Positions 1 through 7,996 of a stretch of DNA of 35,835 nt are shown piece after piece (position 1 is the first letter of the stretch; every line of letters starts with the position of its first letter). Source of the stretch: Rubellimicrobium rubrum. GTDB taxonomy: Bacteria; Pseudomonadota; Alphaproteobacteria; Rhodobacterales; Rhodobacteraceae. The notes beneath the pieces are model-generated. The model made no database searches and was not told the DNA's origin. It was given only the letters and a program-made list of their open reading frames with translations. Both the position numbers and the translations under genes were made by a program. The stretch covers positions 1-35,835 of the forward strand of contig NZ_VDFU01000022.1 in assembly GCF_006152115.1 (NCBI RefSeq), read 5' to 3'.

Positions 1-1181
1 CACCCCCCCTCCCACCCACCCAGGAAGACGACCGGCTGGACTGGCTTCGCCTGCTGCGCTCCCGACGTGTCGGGATCGCGACCTTTGCGCGCCTCCTTCA
101 TGAACATGGGTCCGCTCGGGCAGCGCTGAAGGCGCTCCCCGCCATTGCGCGCGCGGCCGGCGTTCAGGACTACGCGCCCTGCCCCGAGGGCGTGGCTCTT
201 GCCGAGTACCGCGCTGGTCTCACCAAAGGCGCGCGGCTTCTCCTGAAAGGAGAGCCGGATTATCCGCAGCATCTCGCCATTCTGCCCGATGCGCCGCCCC
301 TTCTCTGGCTGATCGGGGACGTGTCGATGCTGGCTCGGCCCATGGTCGCGCTCGTGGGCGCCCGGAATGCCTCGTCCCTGGGGCTGCGGATGACGCGGGC
401 CTTGGCCGAAGGGCTGGGCGAAGCCGGGATCGTGGTCGTTTCGGGCCTGGCCCGCGGGATCGACACGGCCGCTCACCGCGCAGCCCTGCCAGTCGGCACG
501 GTGGCCGTCATGGCGGGCGGCGTGGATTACATCTACCCCGCCGAGAACGAGGGGCTCGCGGCCGAGATCGCCGAGCGTGGCCTCCGCCTGTCCGAGCATC
601 CGATCGGGCTGGAGCCTCAGGCCCGGCACTTCCCGGCCCGCAATCGGATCGTGTCGGGGCTGTCCCATGGCGTCGTCGTCATCGAAGCGGCGGAACGGTC
701 GGGCAGCCTCATCACCGCCCGAGCCGCAGCCGATCAGGGGCGCGAGGTGCTGGCCGTCCCCGGCCATCCGATGGACCCGCGCGCGGCGGGCTGCAACCTC
801 CTGATCCGCGATGGCGCGACACTGGTCCGCTCTGTCGCGGATGTTCTCGAAGGATTGGGCCCGGCGCTCGAGCGGGCGCGTTCCGATCTCCTGACACATT
901 CTCCATCGGAGCATCCCCGGGCTGCCCCAACAGGCCGACCCGTGCGGGTCCAAGACGCTCCTGCAGAGGCACGCGCGCGTCCGCCCGCAGCATCTGGCGT
1001 CCCGCCTGGCGATCTTCGCCAGCTCATTCTCGACCGCCTGGGCCCGTCTCCCCTGGCCGAGGATCAGTTGATCCGGGATCTGGGCGGCAGCGCCGCCGCG
1101 CTTGCACCGGCGCTGACCGATCTGGAGATCGAGGGGCTCATCACGCGGCAGCCGGGCGGGCTCTTGTCGAGGGCTGCTTGA
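1..1181 (+). CDS. dprA: DNA processing protein DprA (5'-partial)
   Basis: DprA (Smf) binds incoming single-stranded DNA and loads RecA during natural transformation. The frame is open to the left edge without a start codon, so the N-terminus lies outside; about 392 residues are visible. The first 60 or so form the helical SAM/HhH-like region (WLRLLRSRRVGIATFARLL). The Rossmann-like core follows with VALVGARN, VVSGLARGIDTAAH and GSLITARAAADQGREV, all DprA signatures. A linker of about 60 residues rich in Pro and Ala leads to a C-terminal winged-helix domain (LILDRLGPSPLAEDQLIRDL). The GTG at 192 would remove the N-terminal domain, so it is not the start. The gene lies directly upstream of topA, a common pairing in proteobacteria. 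Identification is secure; whether the organism is transformable cannot be judged here. Confidence 0.95.
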   Translation, partial: PPLPPTQEDDRLDWLRLLRSRRVGIATFARLLHEHGSARAALKALPAIARAAGVQDYAPCPEGVALAEYRAGLTKGARLLLKGEPDYPQHLAILPDAPPLLWLIGDVSMLARPMVALVGARNASSLGLRMTRALAEGLGEAGIVVVSGLARGIDTAAHRAALPVGTVAVMAGGVDYIYPAENEGLAAEIAERGLRLSEHPIGLEPQARHFPARNRIVSGLSHGVVVIEAAERSGSLITARAAADQGREVLAVPGHPMDPRAAGCNLLIRDGATLVRSVADVLEGLGPALERARSDLLTHSPSEHPRAAPTGRPVRVQDAPAEARARPPAASGVPPGDLRQLILDRLGPSPLAEDQLIRDLGGSAAALAPALTDLEIEGLITRQPGGLLSRAA

Positions 1182-1389
1182 TCGGGACCGACCGTGGCAC
1201 CGGGTGCCCCCTTGTACCACGGCCAGGAGGCTTCGGCGCTGACCATTCTGCTCTCGGCGAAGGCAGGCTTTAGGCCATCGCCGCACCTCTCCGGATGACG
1301 TGGACGCCCCGGCGGGCCACAGTCTAGTCCGCATGTTCCGGACCGGGCAGGCGGCACGGCAGGTCGGGCGGGCACACCGGAGCGCCGCA

Positions 1390-1419
1390 TTGACAAGCGG
1401 GGCGCCTCGCCCACATAGG
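1390..1419 (+). promoter_or_regulatory. Candidate sigma-70-type promoter of topA
   Basis: A perfect TTGACA at 1390-1395 is followed after 18 bases by CATAGG at 1414-1419, a weak -10 element. It sits 34 bases upstream of the topA ATG, inside the 271-base gap after dprA. The -35 match is strong and the -10 is poor, so this is a prediction by eye only. Confidence 0.4.
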
Positions 1420-1452
1420 GCGCTTCCGACCCGCCATGGCCCGGAGGCCCTC

Positions 1453-4119
1453 ATGCCCGTCGTCGTTGTCGAATCCCCTGCCAAAGCCAAGACGATCAAC
1501 AGCTACCTGGGATCCGACTATACCGTCCTGGCGAGCTTTGGGCATGTGCGCGACCTGCCCCCCAAGGACGGCTCGGTGGACCCCGAGCAGGACTTCGCCA
1601 TGCAATGGGAGGTGGCGGCGGACTCCAAGAAGCACCTCAAGGCCATTGCCGACGCGCTCAAGGACGACCCGAACCTCATTCTGGCCACCGACCCCGACCG
1701 CGAGGGGGAGGCGATCTCTTGGCACCTGACCGAGGCGCTGCGCGACCGCAAGGCGATCAAGGCGGCGACCCAGGTGTCCCGCGTGACTTTCAACGCCATC
1801 ACCAAGACCGCCGTGGCCGAGGCGATGAAGCATCCTCGTCAGGTGGACGTGCCGCTGGTGGACGCCTACCTCGCCCGCCGGGCACTGGACTACCTTGTGG
1901 GCTTCAACCTGAGCCCGGTCCTGTGGCGCAAGCTTCCTGGCGCCAAGTCGGCGGGCCGCGTCCAGTCCGTTTGCCTCCGCCTGATCGTCGAGCGCGAGAT
2001 GGAGATCGAGGCCTTCCGCGCCCAGGAATATTGGACCGTCGAAGCGGTGCTGAAGACGCCACGCGGGCGTGAGTTCGCGGCGCGGCTCGTGAGCCTGGCT
2101 GGCCGGAAGCTCGACAAGTTCGACCTCAAGACCCAGGCCGAGGCCGATCTGGCCGTGGCCGCCGTGAATCACCGCGACCTGACGGTCACCTCGGTCGAGG
2201 CCAAGCCCGCTTCGCGCCACCCATCCGCGCCGTTCATGACCTCGACCCTCCAGCAGGAGGCGTCGCGCAAGTTCGGCATGGGAGCCAAGGCCACCATGAG
2301 CGCGGCACAGCGGCTCTATGAGGCCGGGCACATCACCTACATGCGGACGGACGGCATCGACATGGCGCCCGAGGCGGTCATGGCCGCCCGCGACGCCATC
2401 AAGGGCCGCTTCGGCGAGGAGTATGTTCCCAAGTCGCCGCGCATGTACAAGAACAAGGCCAAGAACGCCCAGGAAGCGCACGAGTGCATCCGGCCCACCG
2501 ACATGAGTCGCGACGCGGCCTCGCTCCGCATCACCGACAACGACCAGCGCAAGCTCTACGACCTGATCTGGAAGCGCACCCTCGCGAGCCAGATGTCCGA
2601 AGCGCGGCTGGAACGCACTACGGTAGAGATCGGCAGCGCCGACGGGCAAGTGGGCCTGCGCGCCTCGGGTCAGGTCGTGCTCTTCGACGGGTTCATGCGC
2701 GTCTATACAGAGGGGCGCGACGACGTGGCCCCGGCCTCTGCCGACACGGCGGACGAGGATGACGCCCGTCTGCCGCAGATGGCCCAGGGCGAGCGCACCG
2801 ACAAGCAGTCCGTCACGCCCGAGCAGCATTTCACCCAGCCGCCGCCCCGCTACACCGAGGCGACGCTGGTGAAGCGCATGGAGGAGTTGGGCATCGGCCG
2901 CCCATCGACCTACGCCTCGATCGTCACCACGATTCAGGACCGCGAATATGTCCGCAAGGACAATGGCCGCCTGATCCCCGAGGACAAGGGCAGGCTCGTG
3001 ACGGCCTTCCTGACCAACTACTTCCGGCGCTACGTCGAGTATGACTTCACGGCCGGGCTGGAGGACCAACTCGACGAGATCAGCGCGGGCGAGGCCGACT
3101 ACAAGGCGGTCCTTGCCCAGTTCTGGCGCGACTTCTCCGCCGCCATCGGCGAGACAGCCGAGCTTCGCATCGGCGAAGTGCTGGAAAAGATCGACGAGGT
3201 CCTGGCCCCCAGCCTTTACCCGCCGCGCGCCGATGGCAGCGACCCGCGCCAGTGTCCCGTCTGCGGCAAGGGCCGGCTGTCCATGCGGACCGCCCGGACC
3301 GGCGGCGCCTTCATCGGCTGCTCGAACTATCCCGAATGCCGCTACACCCGGCCCTTCGGTCCCCCGTCCGAGGACGGAGAGACCGCGTCGGCCGAGCGTC
3401 TCCTGGGCCATGACAATGGTGACCCGATCCATCTCAAGGACGGGCGCTTCGGTCCCTATGTCCAGCGCGGCGAAGCCACGACCGAGAACCCGAAGCCGCC
3501 TCGGGCCTCGCTCCCCAAGGGCTGGCTTCCGCAGGACATGGACCTCGAGAGGGCGCTGCGCCTGCTCGCCCTGCCCCGCGTGGTTGGCCCGCATCCCGAG
3601 GATGGACAGCCCATCGAAGCATCGATCGGGCGCTTCGGACCCTACGTGAAGCATGGCAGCACCTATGCCAACCTTACCGAGGTGGCCGACGTCTTCGAGA
3701 TCGGGATGAACCGGGCCGTAGAGGTTCTGGCGCAAAAGGCGGCCGGCCGCGGTGCAGGCCGTGGCAGGGCCGCCGCACAGCCCCTTCGGGCGTTGGGCGA
3801 GCATCCGGGCGGTGGCGAGATCGCCGTCATGCCGGGCCGGTTCGGACCCTACGTGAAGTGGGGCAAGATCAACGCGACCCTTCCCAAAGGCAGCGAGCCC
3901 GAGACGATCACGTTGGATGACGCCGTGGCGCTGGTGGATGCCAAGGCCGGAACGAAGACGACCAAGAAGAAAGCGCCGGCCAAGGCAAAGGCCGAAGCCA
4001 AGCCCGCGGCCAAAACGAAGGCAGCAGCCAAGCCGAAAGCGGCAGCCAAGGCCAAGACCAGCAAGACGACCAAGAAGGCGCCCGCCAAGGCAACCGTGGA
4101 GGATGTCGTCGAGGACTGA
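1453..4119 (+). CDS. topA: DNA topoisomerase I
   Basis: Type IA topoisomerase that relaxes negatively supercoiled DNA; 888 aa, the usual size in this group. The Toprim domain opens the protein (VVVVESPAKAKTI, with DPDREGEA supplying the metal-binding acidic residues). The catalytic tyrosine is Tyr296 in ITYMRTDG. A four-cysteine zinc finger starts at Cys601 (CPVCGKG...CSNYPEC). Three GRFGPYV repeats of the C-terminal DNA-binding type follow. The last 55 or so residues are a Lys/Ala-rich basic tail, expected to bind DNA non-specifically. The ATG at 1453 is chosen because GGAGG lies at 1442-1446 and the protein then starts MPVVVVESPAK, as in relatives; upstream extension to 1300 adds unrelated sequence. 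Confidence 0.97.
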   Translation: MPVVVVESPAKAKTINSYLGSDYTVLASFGHVRDLPPKDGSVDPEQDFAMQWEVAADSKKHLKAIADALKDDPNLILATDPDREGEAISWHLTEALRDRKAIKAATQVSRVTFNAITKTAVAEAMKHPRQVDVPLVDAYLARRALDYLVGFNLSPVLWRKLPGAKSAGRVQSVCLRLIVEREMEIEAFRAQEYWTVEAVLKTPRGREFAARLVSLAGRKLDKFDLKTQAEADLAVAAVNHRDLTVTSVEAKPASRHPSAPFMTSTLQQEASRKFGMGAKATMSAAQRLYEAGHITYMRTDGIDMAPEAVMAARDAIKGRFGEEYVPKSPRMYKNKAKNAQEAHECIRPTDMSRDAASLRITDNDQRKLYDLIWKRTLASQMSEARLERTTVEIGSADGQVGLRASGQVVLFDGFMRVYTEGRDDVAPASADTADEDDARLPQMAQGERTDKQSVTPEQHFTQPPPRYTEATLVKRMEELGIGRPSTYASIVTTIQDREYVRKDNGRLIPEDKGRLVTAFLTNYFRRYVEYDFTAGLEDQLDEISAGEADYKAVLAQFWRDFSAAIGETAELRIGEVLEKIDEVLAPSLYPPRADGSDPRQCPVCGKGRLSMRTARTGGAFIGCSNYPECRYTRPFGPPSEDGETASAERLLGHDNGDPIHLKDGRFGPYVQRGEATTENPKPPRASLPKGWLPQDMDLERALRLLALPRVVGPHPEDGQPIEASIGRFGPYVKHGSTYANLTEVADVFEIGMNRAVEVLAQKAAGRGAGRGRAAAQPLRALGEHPGGGEIAVMPGRFGPYVKWGKINATLPKGSEPETITLDDAVALVDAKAGTKTTKKKAPAKAKAEAKPAAKTKAAAKPKAAAKAKTSKTTKKAPAKATVEDVVED

Positions 4120-4189
4120 CACGCCTCTTTCCTCTGCTGCAGCGCGGCGCTAACGTCGCTCGCGACCGAGGTGGCAAGGGAGCGGCGGC

Positions 4190-4930
4190 ATGAACAAGGT
4201 CTATGCGGACGCGCGGACTGCGCTGGACGGCCTGCTGTCGGACGGCATGCTGATCGCGGCCGGGGGCTTTGGCCTGTGTGGCATCCCTGAACTGCTGATC
4301 GCCGCCATCCGCGAGGCAGGGACGAAGGACCTCACCGTCGCGTCCAACAACGCGGGCGTGGACGGCTTCGGGCTCGGGGTGCTGCTTGAGACCCGCCAGG
4401 TCCGCAAGATGATGTCCTCCTATGTGGGCGAGAACGCCGAGTTCATGCGCCAGTACCTTTCGGGTGAACTGGAGTTGGAGTTCAACCCGCAAGGCACTCT
4501 GGCTGAGCGGATGCGGGCAGGCGGCGCGGGCATCCCGGGCTTCTACACCAAGACCGGCGTGGGCACGGTGGTAGCCGAGGGCAAGCCCCAGATGGACTTC
4601 GACGGGCAGACCTATGTGCTCGAGCGCGGCATCGTGGCCGATCTGGCGATCGTGAAAGCCTGGCGCGCCGATCCCACGGGCAACCTCCAGTTCCGCAAGA
4701 CGGCGCGCAACTTCAACGTGCCGGCCGCGACCTGCGGACGGGTCTGCGTGGCCGAAGTGGAAGAGATCGTGCCTGCCGGCTCCCTCGACCCCGATGCCAT
4801 CCACCTGCCCGGCATCTATGTACACCGTCTGATCCAGGGCGAGCACGAGAAGCGCATCGAGCAGCGTACCTTGAGGCCCCGCCCCGAGCCCCGCCCCGAA
4901 GACACCGCCGGTGCGGGGAGCGAGGTATGA
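4190..4930 (+). CDS. scoA: 3-oxoacid CoA-transferase, subunit A
   Basis: Alpha subunit of a two-subunit class I CoA-transferase of the succinyl-CoA:3-ketoacid (SCOT) or acetoacetate type. These move CoA from succinyl-CoA or acetyl-CoA to acetoacetate in ketone-body and short-chain acid catabolism. The 246 aa carry the glycine-rich [12 protein letters not shown] segment near residue 25, ASNNAG near 52, and [15 protein letters not shown] near 115, all typical of subunit A. The ATG at 4190 follows a GGGAGCGG stretch. The C-terminus has about 20 extra Pro/Arg/Glu-rich residues beyond the family core. The beta subunit starts 70 bases downstream. The exact CoA donor and acceptor cannot be read from sequence. 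Confidence 0.93.
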   Translation: MNKVYADARTALDGLLSDGMLIAAGGFGLCGIPELLIAAIREAGTKDLTVASNNAGVDGFGLGVLLETRQVRKMMSSYVGENAEFMRQYLSGELELEFNPQGTLAERMRAGGAGIPGFYTKTGVGTVVAEGKPQMDFDGQTYVLERGIVADLAIVKAWRADPTGNLQFRKTARNFNVPAATCGRVCVAEVEEIVPAGSLDPDAIHLPGIYVHRLIQGEHEKRIEQRTLRPRPEPRPEDTAGAGSEV

Positions 4931-5000
4931 GGCGTCCACTGCCCATTTGTTCTTGGCGCCTGCCCTGCCCGCCGCGCCCCTTAGCCGAGGAGTTGCCCTG

Positions 5001-5627
5001 ATGCCCTGGGACCGCCACCAGATGGCCGCGCGCGCGGCACAGGAGTTGCGCGACGGCATGTACGTGAACCTCGGCATCGGCATCCCGACTCTCGTGGCCA
5101 ACCACATCCCCGCAGGGGTCTCGGTTACGCTCCAGTCGGAGAACGGCATGCTGGGCATGGGCCCCTTTCCTTACGAGGGCGAGGAAGACCCCGACCTCAT
5201 CAATGCGGGCAAGCAGACCATCACGGAACTCCCGCATTCGGCCTACTTCGACAGCGCCACCTCCTTTGCCATGATCCGCGGCGGCAAGATCGCCATGGCC
5301 ATCCTGGGCGCGATGGAAGTCAGCGAGGAAGGCGACCTCGCCAACTGGATGATCCCCGGCAAGCTCGTAAAGGGCATGGGCGGGGCCATGGACCTTGTGG
5401 CGGGCGTCCAGCGGGTCGTGGTCGTCATGGACCACACCAACAAGGCGGGTGAGTCCAAGGTCCTGCGCGCCTGCACCCTGCCGCTGACTGGCAAGGCGGT
5501 CGTGGACCGCATCATCACCAACCTGGGCGTGTTGGACGTGGTCGAAGGGGGCCTCAGGATCGTGGAGACCGCCGACGGGGTCACGGAAGAGGAAATCCGC
5601 AAGGCCACGGAGGCTACCCTTGTCTGA
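5001..5627 (+). CDS. scoB: 3-oxoacid CoA-transferase, subunit B
   Basis: Beta subunit partner of the preceding gene; it carries the catalytic glutamate that forms the enzyme-CoA thioester. Glu47 in [12 protein letters not shown] is that residue. Other family marks are [17 protein letters not shown] near residue 19 and [22 protein letters not shown] in the second half. The 208 aa match the usual size. The ATG at 5001 has GAGGAG at 4987-4992; a longer in-frame version from 4911 would overlap scoA and adds sequence unlike the family. The stop overlaps the start of the downstream acetyltransferase by 8 bases. Confidence 0.93.
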   Translation: MPWDRHQMAARAAQELRDGMYVNLGIGIPTLVANHIPAGVSVTLQSENGMLGMGPFPYEGEEDPDLINAGKQTITELPHSAYFDSATSFAMIRGGKIAMAILGAMEVSEEGDLANWMIPGKLVKGMGGAMDLVAGVQRVVVVMDHTNKAGESKVLRACTLPLTGKAVVDRIITNLGVLDVVEGGLRIVETADGVTEEEIRKATEATLV

Positions 5628-5904
5628 CGTCACCCTGGAAGACCACGGCTCCAAGCGCCGCTACGTGATCCACCGGCCCGAGGGTGAGGCTGAGCTCACC
5701 CTTTCGGTCCTGTCCCCCACCCGCGTCATTGCAGACCACACCTACGTTCCCGACGTGCTGCGCGGCCAGGGTCTGGCCAACACGCTTCTCGAGGCACTGC
5801 TGGCGGATGCCCGCACCCACGGCTTCACCATCGTCCCGCTCTGCCCCTTCGTAGCGGCCCAGGCCCGGCGACGTTCGGAATGGGCACCGCTGTTCACCCG
5901 CTGA
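5620..5904 (+). CDS. Small GNAT-family N-acetyltransferase (YjdJ/COG2388-like)
   Basis: A 94-residue single-domain protein of the short GNAT class. The acetyl-CoA site is recognisable: [21 protein letters not shown], with RGQGLA as the pyrophosphate-binding loop. The C-terminus ([21 protein letters not shown]) is typical of this small subfamily. The likely start is TTG at 5620, supported by GGAGG at 5609-5613 six bases upstream; there is no ATG at the domain start. The frame overlaps the end of scoB by 8 bases, so translation is probably coupled. The substrate is unknown. Confidence 0.85.
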   Translation: MSDVTLEDHGSKRRYVIHRPEGEAELTLSVLSPTRVIADHTYVPDVLRGQGLANTLLEALLADARTHGFTIVPLCPFVAAQARRRSEWAPLFTR

Positions 5905-6105
5905 CAGGCGCACGTCCCGGCAGGTCTTTTGCTTCGATCCTCTAAGGCGTCGAATGCTTGACGACTGCGCAGCCCTGACCGTGCCGGCCCGCGACGTCCT
6001 GAACAACGACCCGGTGTGGCCCTGCACGTCATGTAACCGGGGCTCAGGCGCCAGTCCCGCGATATCGGCCTCAGACCATGAAGGCCCGCAGCCCGACGGT
6101 CGGGA
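5905..6105. other. Convergent intergenic region
   Basis: This stretch of 201 bases separates the end of the acetyltransferase (plus) from the end of the lytic transglycosylase (minus). I looked for a tRNA and for a strong hairpin with a T-run and saw neither. A possible 85-codon reading frame starting at 5954 runs into the opposite-strand gene and has no recognisable sequence. Confidence 0.5.
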
Positions 6106-7026
6106 TCAAAGAGCCTCGGTCATGAACACGCATCCGTCCGACGCCAGTTCAGGCGGGGTTTGGCAAAGACCGCGCGCAACGCTCCAGGCCGCAAGAACCT
6201 TTGGCACATAAGCCCTCGTCTCAGCGTAGGGAGGGACGCCTCCACTGGCATCGACCGCCCCCTCGCCCGCATTGTACGCTGCGAGGGTCAGGATCGGATC
6301 ACCGCCAAAGCGGTTCATCAGCCAGTCGAGGTACGCCACCCCGCCCCGGATGCTGTCGGCTGCAAGCAGCCGGTCCTGCACGCCGAACCGGGCGGCCGTA
6401 GCAGGCATGAGCTGCATCAGTCCTGCCGCGCCCGCATGCGACACTGCTTGCGGGCGCCCGGCGCTTTCCACCGCGATCACCGCGAGAACAAGCGCGGGCG
6501 ACACCCGCTTCCCGACCGTTTCCCGTAGGATGTCCGTGCCGTAGAGACGCGCAATGTCCTGTACCGTTTGCAGGCGCGGCTCCGTGATCGCGCCGTCCGG
6601 TGCCGCTGCCATGACCCGCAGAGCCTGATCGAGCCGTCCCGGACCGGACTCGGCCAGAAGAGGTGAAACGCCTTTCCAGAACCATTCGACCCCTGCGGCG
6701 CGCGCCGCGCTGCCATCTCCTCCCTCCGGGCCCATGGCAGCAGGACTGAGGGGCACAAAGGGCGTAGCAGGCCGGTTGGATACGAACATCGGCGCGGCCG
6801 GGTCGATCTGGACCGTGATTCGCTTGGCACTGCCCGAACTCGGGACGCCAACCCGGCGAAAGGTGAAATCCTCGGCTTGGACCGGACCTGTCGCACAAGC
6901 GGCAAGCGCTGTCGCAAGCACGAGAACTGGCCACCCCAAGGCCAGGACGATCCGTGGCTTTGGCTGCGCGGACCCGTGGACGCGATCCCGCCGCGGCTTG
7001 ACCATCCGATGTCCGAATCGCTGCAT
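6106..7026 (-). CDS. Lytic transglycosylase (SLT domain, family 1)
   Basis: Cleaves the MurNAc-GlcNAc bond of peptidoglycan to give 1,6-anhydro ends. The SLT domain occupies roughly residues 160-290: VIAVESAGRPQAVSHAGAAG contains the catalytic glutamate (Glu187 when counted from 7026), followed by GLMQLMPATAARFGV and LTLAAYNAGEGAV. The N-terminus has a basic region, a hydrophobic helix (IVLALGWPVLVLATALAAC), and then a low-complexity stretch before the domain. LAAC could be a lipobox, or cleavage could be by signal peptidase I after the VQA further on; I cannot decide. An alternative ATG is 7 codons in, at 7005. The gene is divergent from the Tad pilus locus, and such enzymes often open the wall for envelope machines, but a link to this pilus is only inferred. 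Confidence 0.88.
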   Translation of the reverse strand: MQRFGHRMVKPRRDRVHGSAQPKPRIVLALGWPVLVLATALAACATGPVQAEDFTFRRVGVPSSGSAKRITVQIDPAAPMFVSNRPATPFVPLSPAAMGPEGGDGSAARAAGVEWFWKGVSPLLAESGPGRLDQALRVMAAAPDGAITEPRLQTVQDIARLYGTDILRETVGKRVSPALVLAVIAVESAGRPQAVSHAGAAGLMQLMPATAARFGVQDRLLAADSIRGGVAYLDWLMNRFGGDPILTLAAYNAGEGAVDASGGVPPYAETRAYVPKVLAAWSVARGLCQTPPELASDGCVFMTEAL

Positions 7027-7372
7027 CCACTGCCCCCGCGCAAGCCTGTCCGACCTGTCTCGCTGCAGCCAAAGGTGCCGCAGAGGAAGGAAGCGGGCCA
7101 GAGTGCCTCAACCCTCGGAACGATTTTTCAGTCCCGCTGCGGAACCTGGATCACGGTCGGATACCGGGGCGAGACGGCCCATCGCAGCAACCAGCTTCAT
7201 GGATTGGGCTTAACGAACGGTGAAAGCCCGCTAAAAAGCGCGAAACCAGACAAACTCTCGCCAGATTCCAAGACGCATATGGCGTCATCACGACGGGGAT
7301 CGGGCCAGACGAGGCTAGGCCGAAGCGATCCGTTGCGGTGCAAAGCCCTGAGTAGACCCTGAGGAGACTATC
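7027..7372. promoter_or_regulatory. Divergent intergenic region upstream of the pilus locus
   Basis: These 346 bases lie between the lytic transglycosylase (minus) and the first Flp pilin (plus) and should hold both promoters. I see no gene here. The half nearer the pilin is more AT-rich. It contains a TTAA-N7-TGAA element at 7210-7224, a short CGCT/AGCG inverted repeat near 7229-7240, and the pilin ribosome site (GAGGAG) just before 7373. No convincing sigma-54 -24/-12 pair or sigma-70 pair stood out. Confidence 0.5.
7210..7224 (+). promoter_or_regulatory. Possible CtrA-like site
   Basis: TTAA at 7210-7213 and TGAA at 7221-7224 are separated by exactly 7 bases, one mismatch from the alphaproteobacterial CtrA consensus TTAA-N7-TTAA. 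It is about 150 bases upstream of the pilin start. CtrA controls pilin genes in Caulobacter. The motif is short, so a chance match is possible. Confidence 0.25.
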
Positions 7373-7579
7373 ATGCTCGACTTCATCAAGAACTTTCGCG
7401 CTGACGAAGACGGCGCGGTCACCGTTGACTGGGTGGTTTTGACCGCAGCCATCGTCGGCCTGGGCATTGCCGTATTGGGCTCGGTCCGTGGTGGCGCAAC
7501 TACCATGGCGGGTAACATCTCGACCGAACTCCAGTCCGATGTTCCGGACATCGACTTCACCTCCACCACCAACCCGTAA
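7373..7579 (+). CDS. flp: Flp-family type IVb pilin, first copy
   Basis: A 68-residue prepilin, probably the main subunit of the Tad/Flp pilus. It has a short charged leader (MLDFIKNFRADEDG) and then a hydrophobic helix starting AVTVDWVVLTAAIVGLGIAV. Cleavage by the prepilin peptidase is expected after Gly14, which makes Asp residue 5 and Trp residue 6 of the mature pilin; most Flp proteins have Glu-Tyr there. The tail is short and polar. The ATG at 7373 follows a clear GAGGAG. It is the first gene of the pilus block, and a strong hairpin lies 40 bases after its stop. Confidence 0.93.
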   Translation: MLDFIKNFRADEDGAVTVDWVVLTAAIVGLGIAVLGSVRGGATTMAGNISTELQSDVPDIDFTSTTNP

Positions 7580-7619
7580 AAAGCGCCGAAGCTGAGCTGA
7601 CGTTTCACGGTTCAGTTGG

Positions 7620-7643
7620 GGCCGCGCCACGCCAGGCGCGGCC
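7620..7643 (+). terminator. Hairpin between the two pilin genes (attenuator or mRNA stabiliser)
   Basis: A perfect 9-base stem, GGCCGCGCC and GGCGCGGCC, encloses a 6-base loop. No T-run follows, so it is not a classical intrinsic terminator. Downstream of a heavily expressed pilin gene such a hairpin may protect the 3' end of a short pilin transcript or reduce read-through into the rest of the locus. Confidence 0.6.
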
Positions 7644-7774
7644 TGTGGCGTAAAATGCTTAGACAGTTCTCGCGCCTCCATCCCATCGCTGCAATGCCTC
7701 CCCGAATCCACCACATTCCAAAGACACCTCCCTGCTCAGGAATGCGGAAACACGGACGTCGCGGAGAGTTTGTC

Positions 7775-7972
7775 ATGTCCCGAAACTTCATCTGTCGGTT
7801 CTCTCGGGACGAGAATGGGGCCGTCACCGTCGATTGGGTGGTGCTCACGGCCGGCCTGATCATCTTTGGCGTGCTCGTGGCCTCCAGCATCATCGGCGGC
7901 GCCACGAACATGTCCACCGGCATGGGTGCCAAACTCGGCGAAGCCGAAGTCCCGCAGGTGAGCTGGGACTGA
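7775..7972 (+). CDS. Flp-family type IVb pilin, second copy
   Basis: A 65-residue prepilin similar to the first copy, with leader MSRNFICRFSRDENG and helix AVTVDWVVLTAGLIIFGVLV. The stretch GAVTVDWVVLTA is identical in both, while the leader and tail differ, so this may be a minor pilin or an alternative subunit. The ATG at 7775 follows GGAGAG at 7763-7768. The longer open frame from 7616 would bury the prepilin leader behind 53 residues and is rejected. cpaB begins 24 bases after the stop. Confidence 0.9.
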   Translation: MSRNFICRFSRDENGAVTVDWVVLTAGLIIFGVLVASSIIGGATNMSTGMGAKLGEAEVPQVSWD

Positions 7973-7996
7973 CCATAGCTCAAGAAGGAGCGATCG

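Noticed and set aside
1324-4122. A 932-codon open frame opposite topA on the minus strand
   Set aside because: It lies wholly over the topA frame, has no recognisable domain and a composition typical of antisense frames in GC-rich genes.
5905-6105. Possible tRNA or attachment site in the convergent gap
   Set aside because: No cloverleaf, T-loop sequence or flanking integrase or direct repeats were seen.
5954-6211. An 85-codon frame after the acetyltransferase
   Set aside because: Overlaps the end of the lytic transglycosylase on the other strand, has no good ribosome site and no similarity that I recognise.
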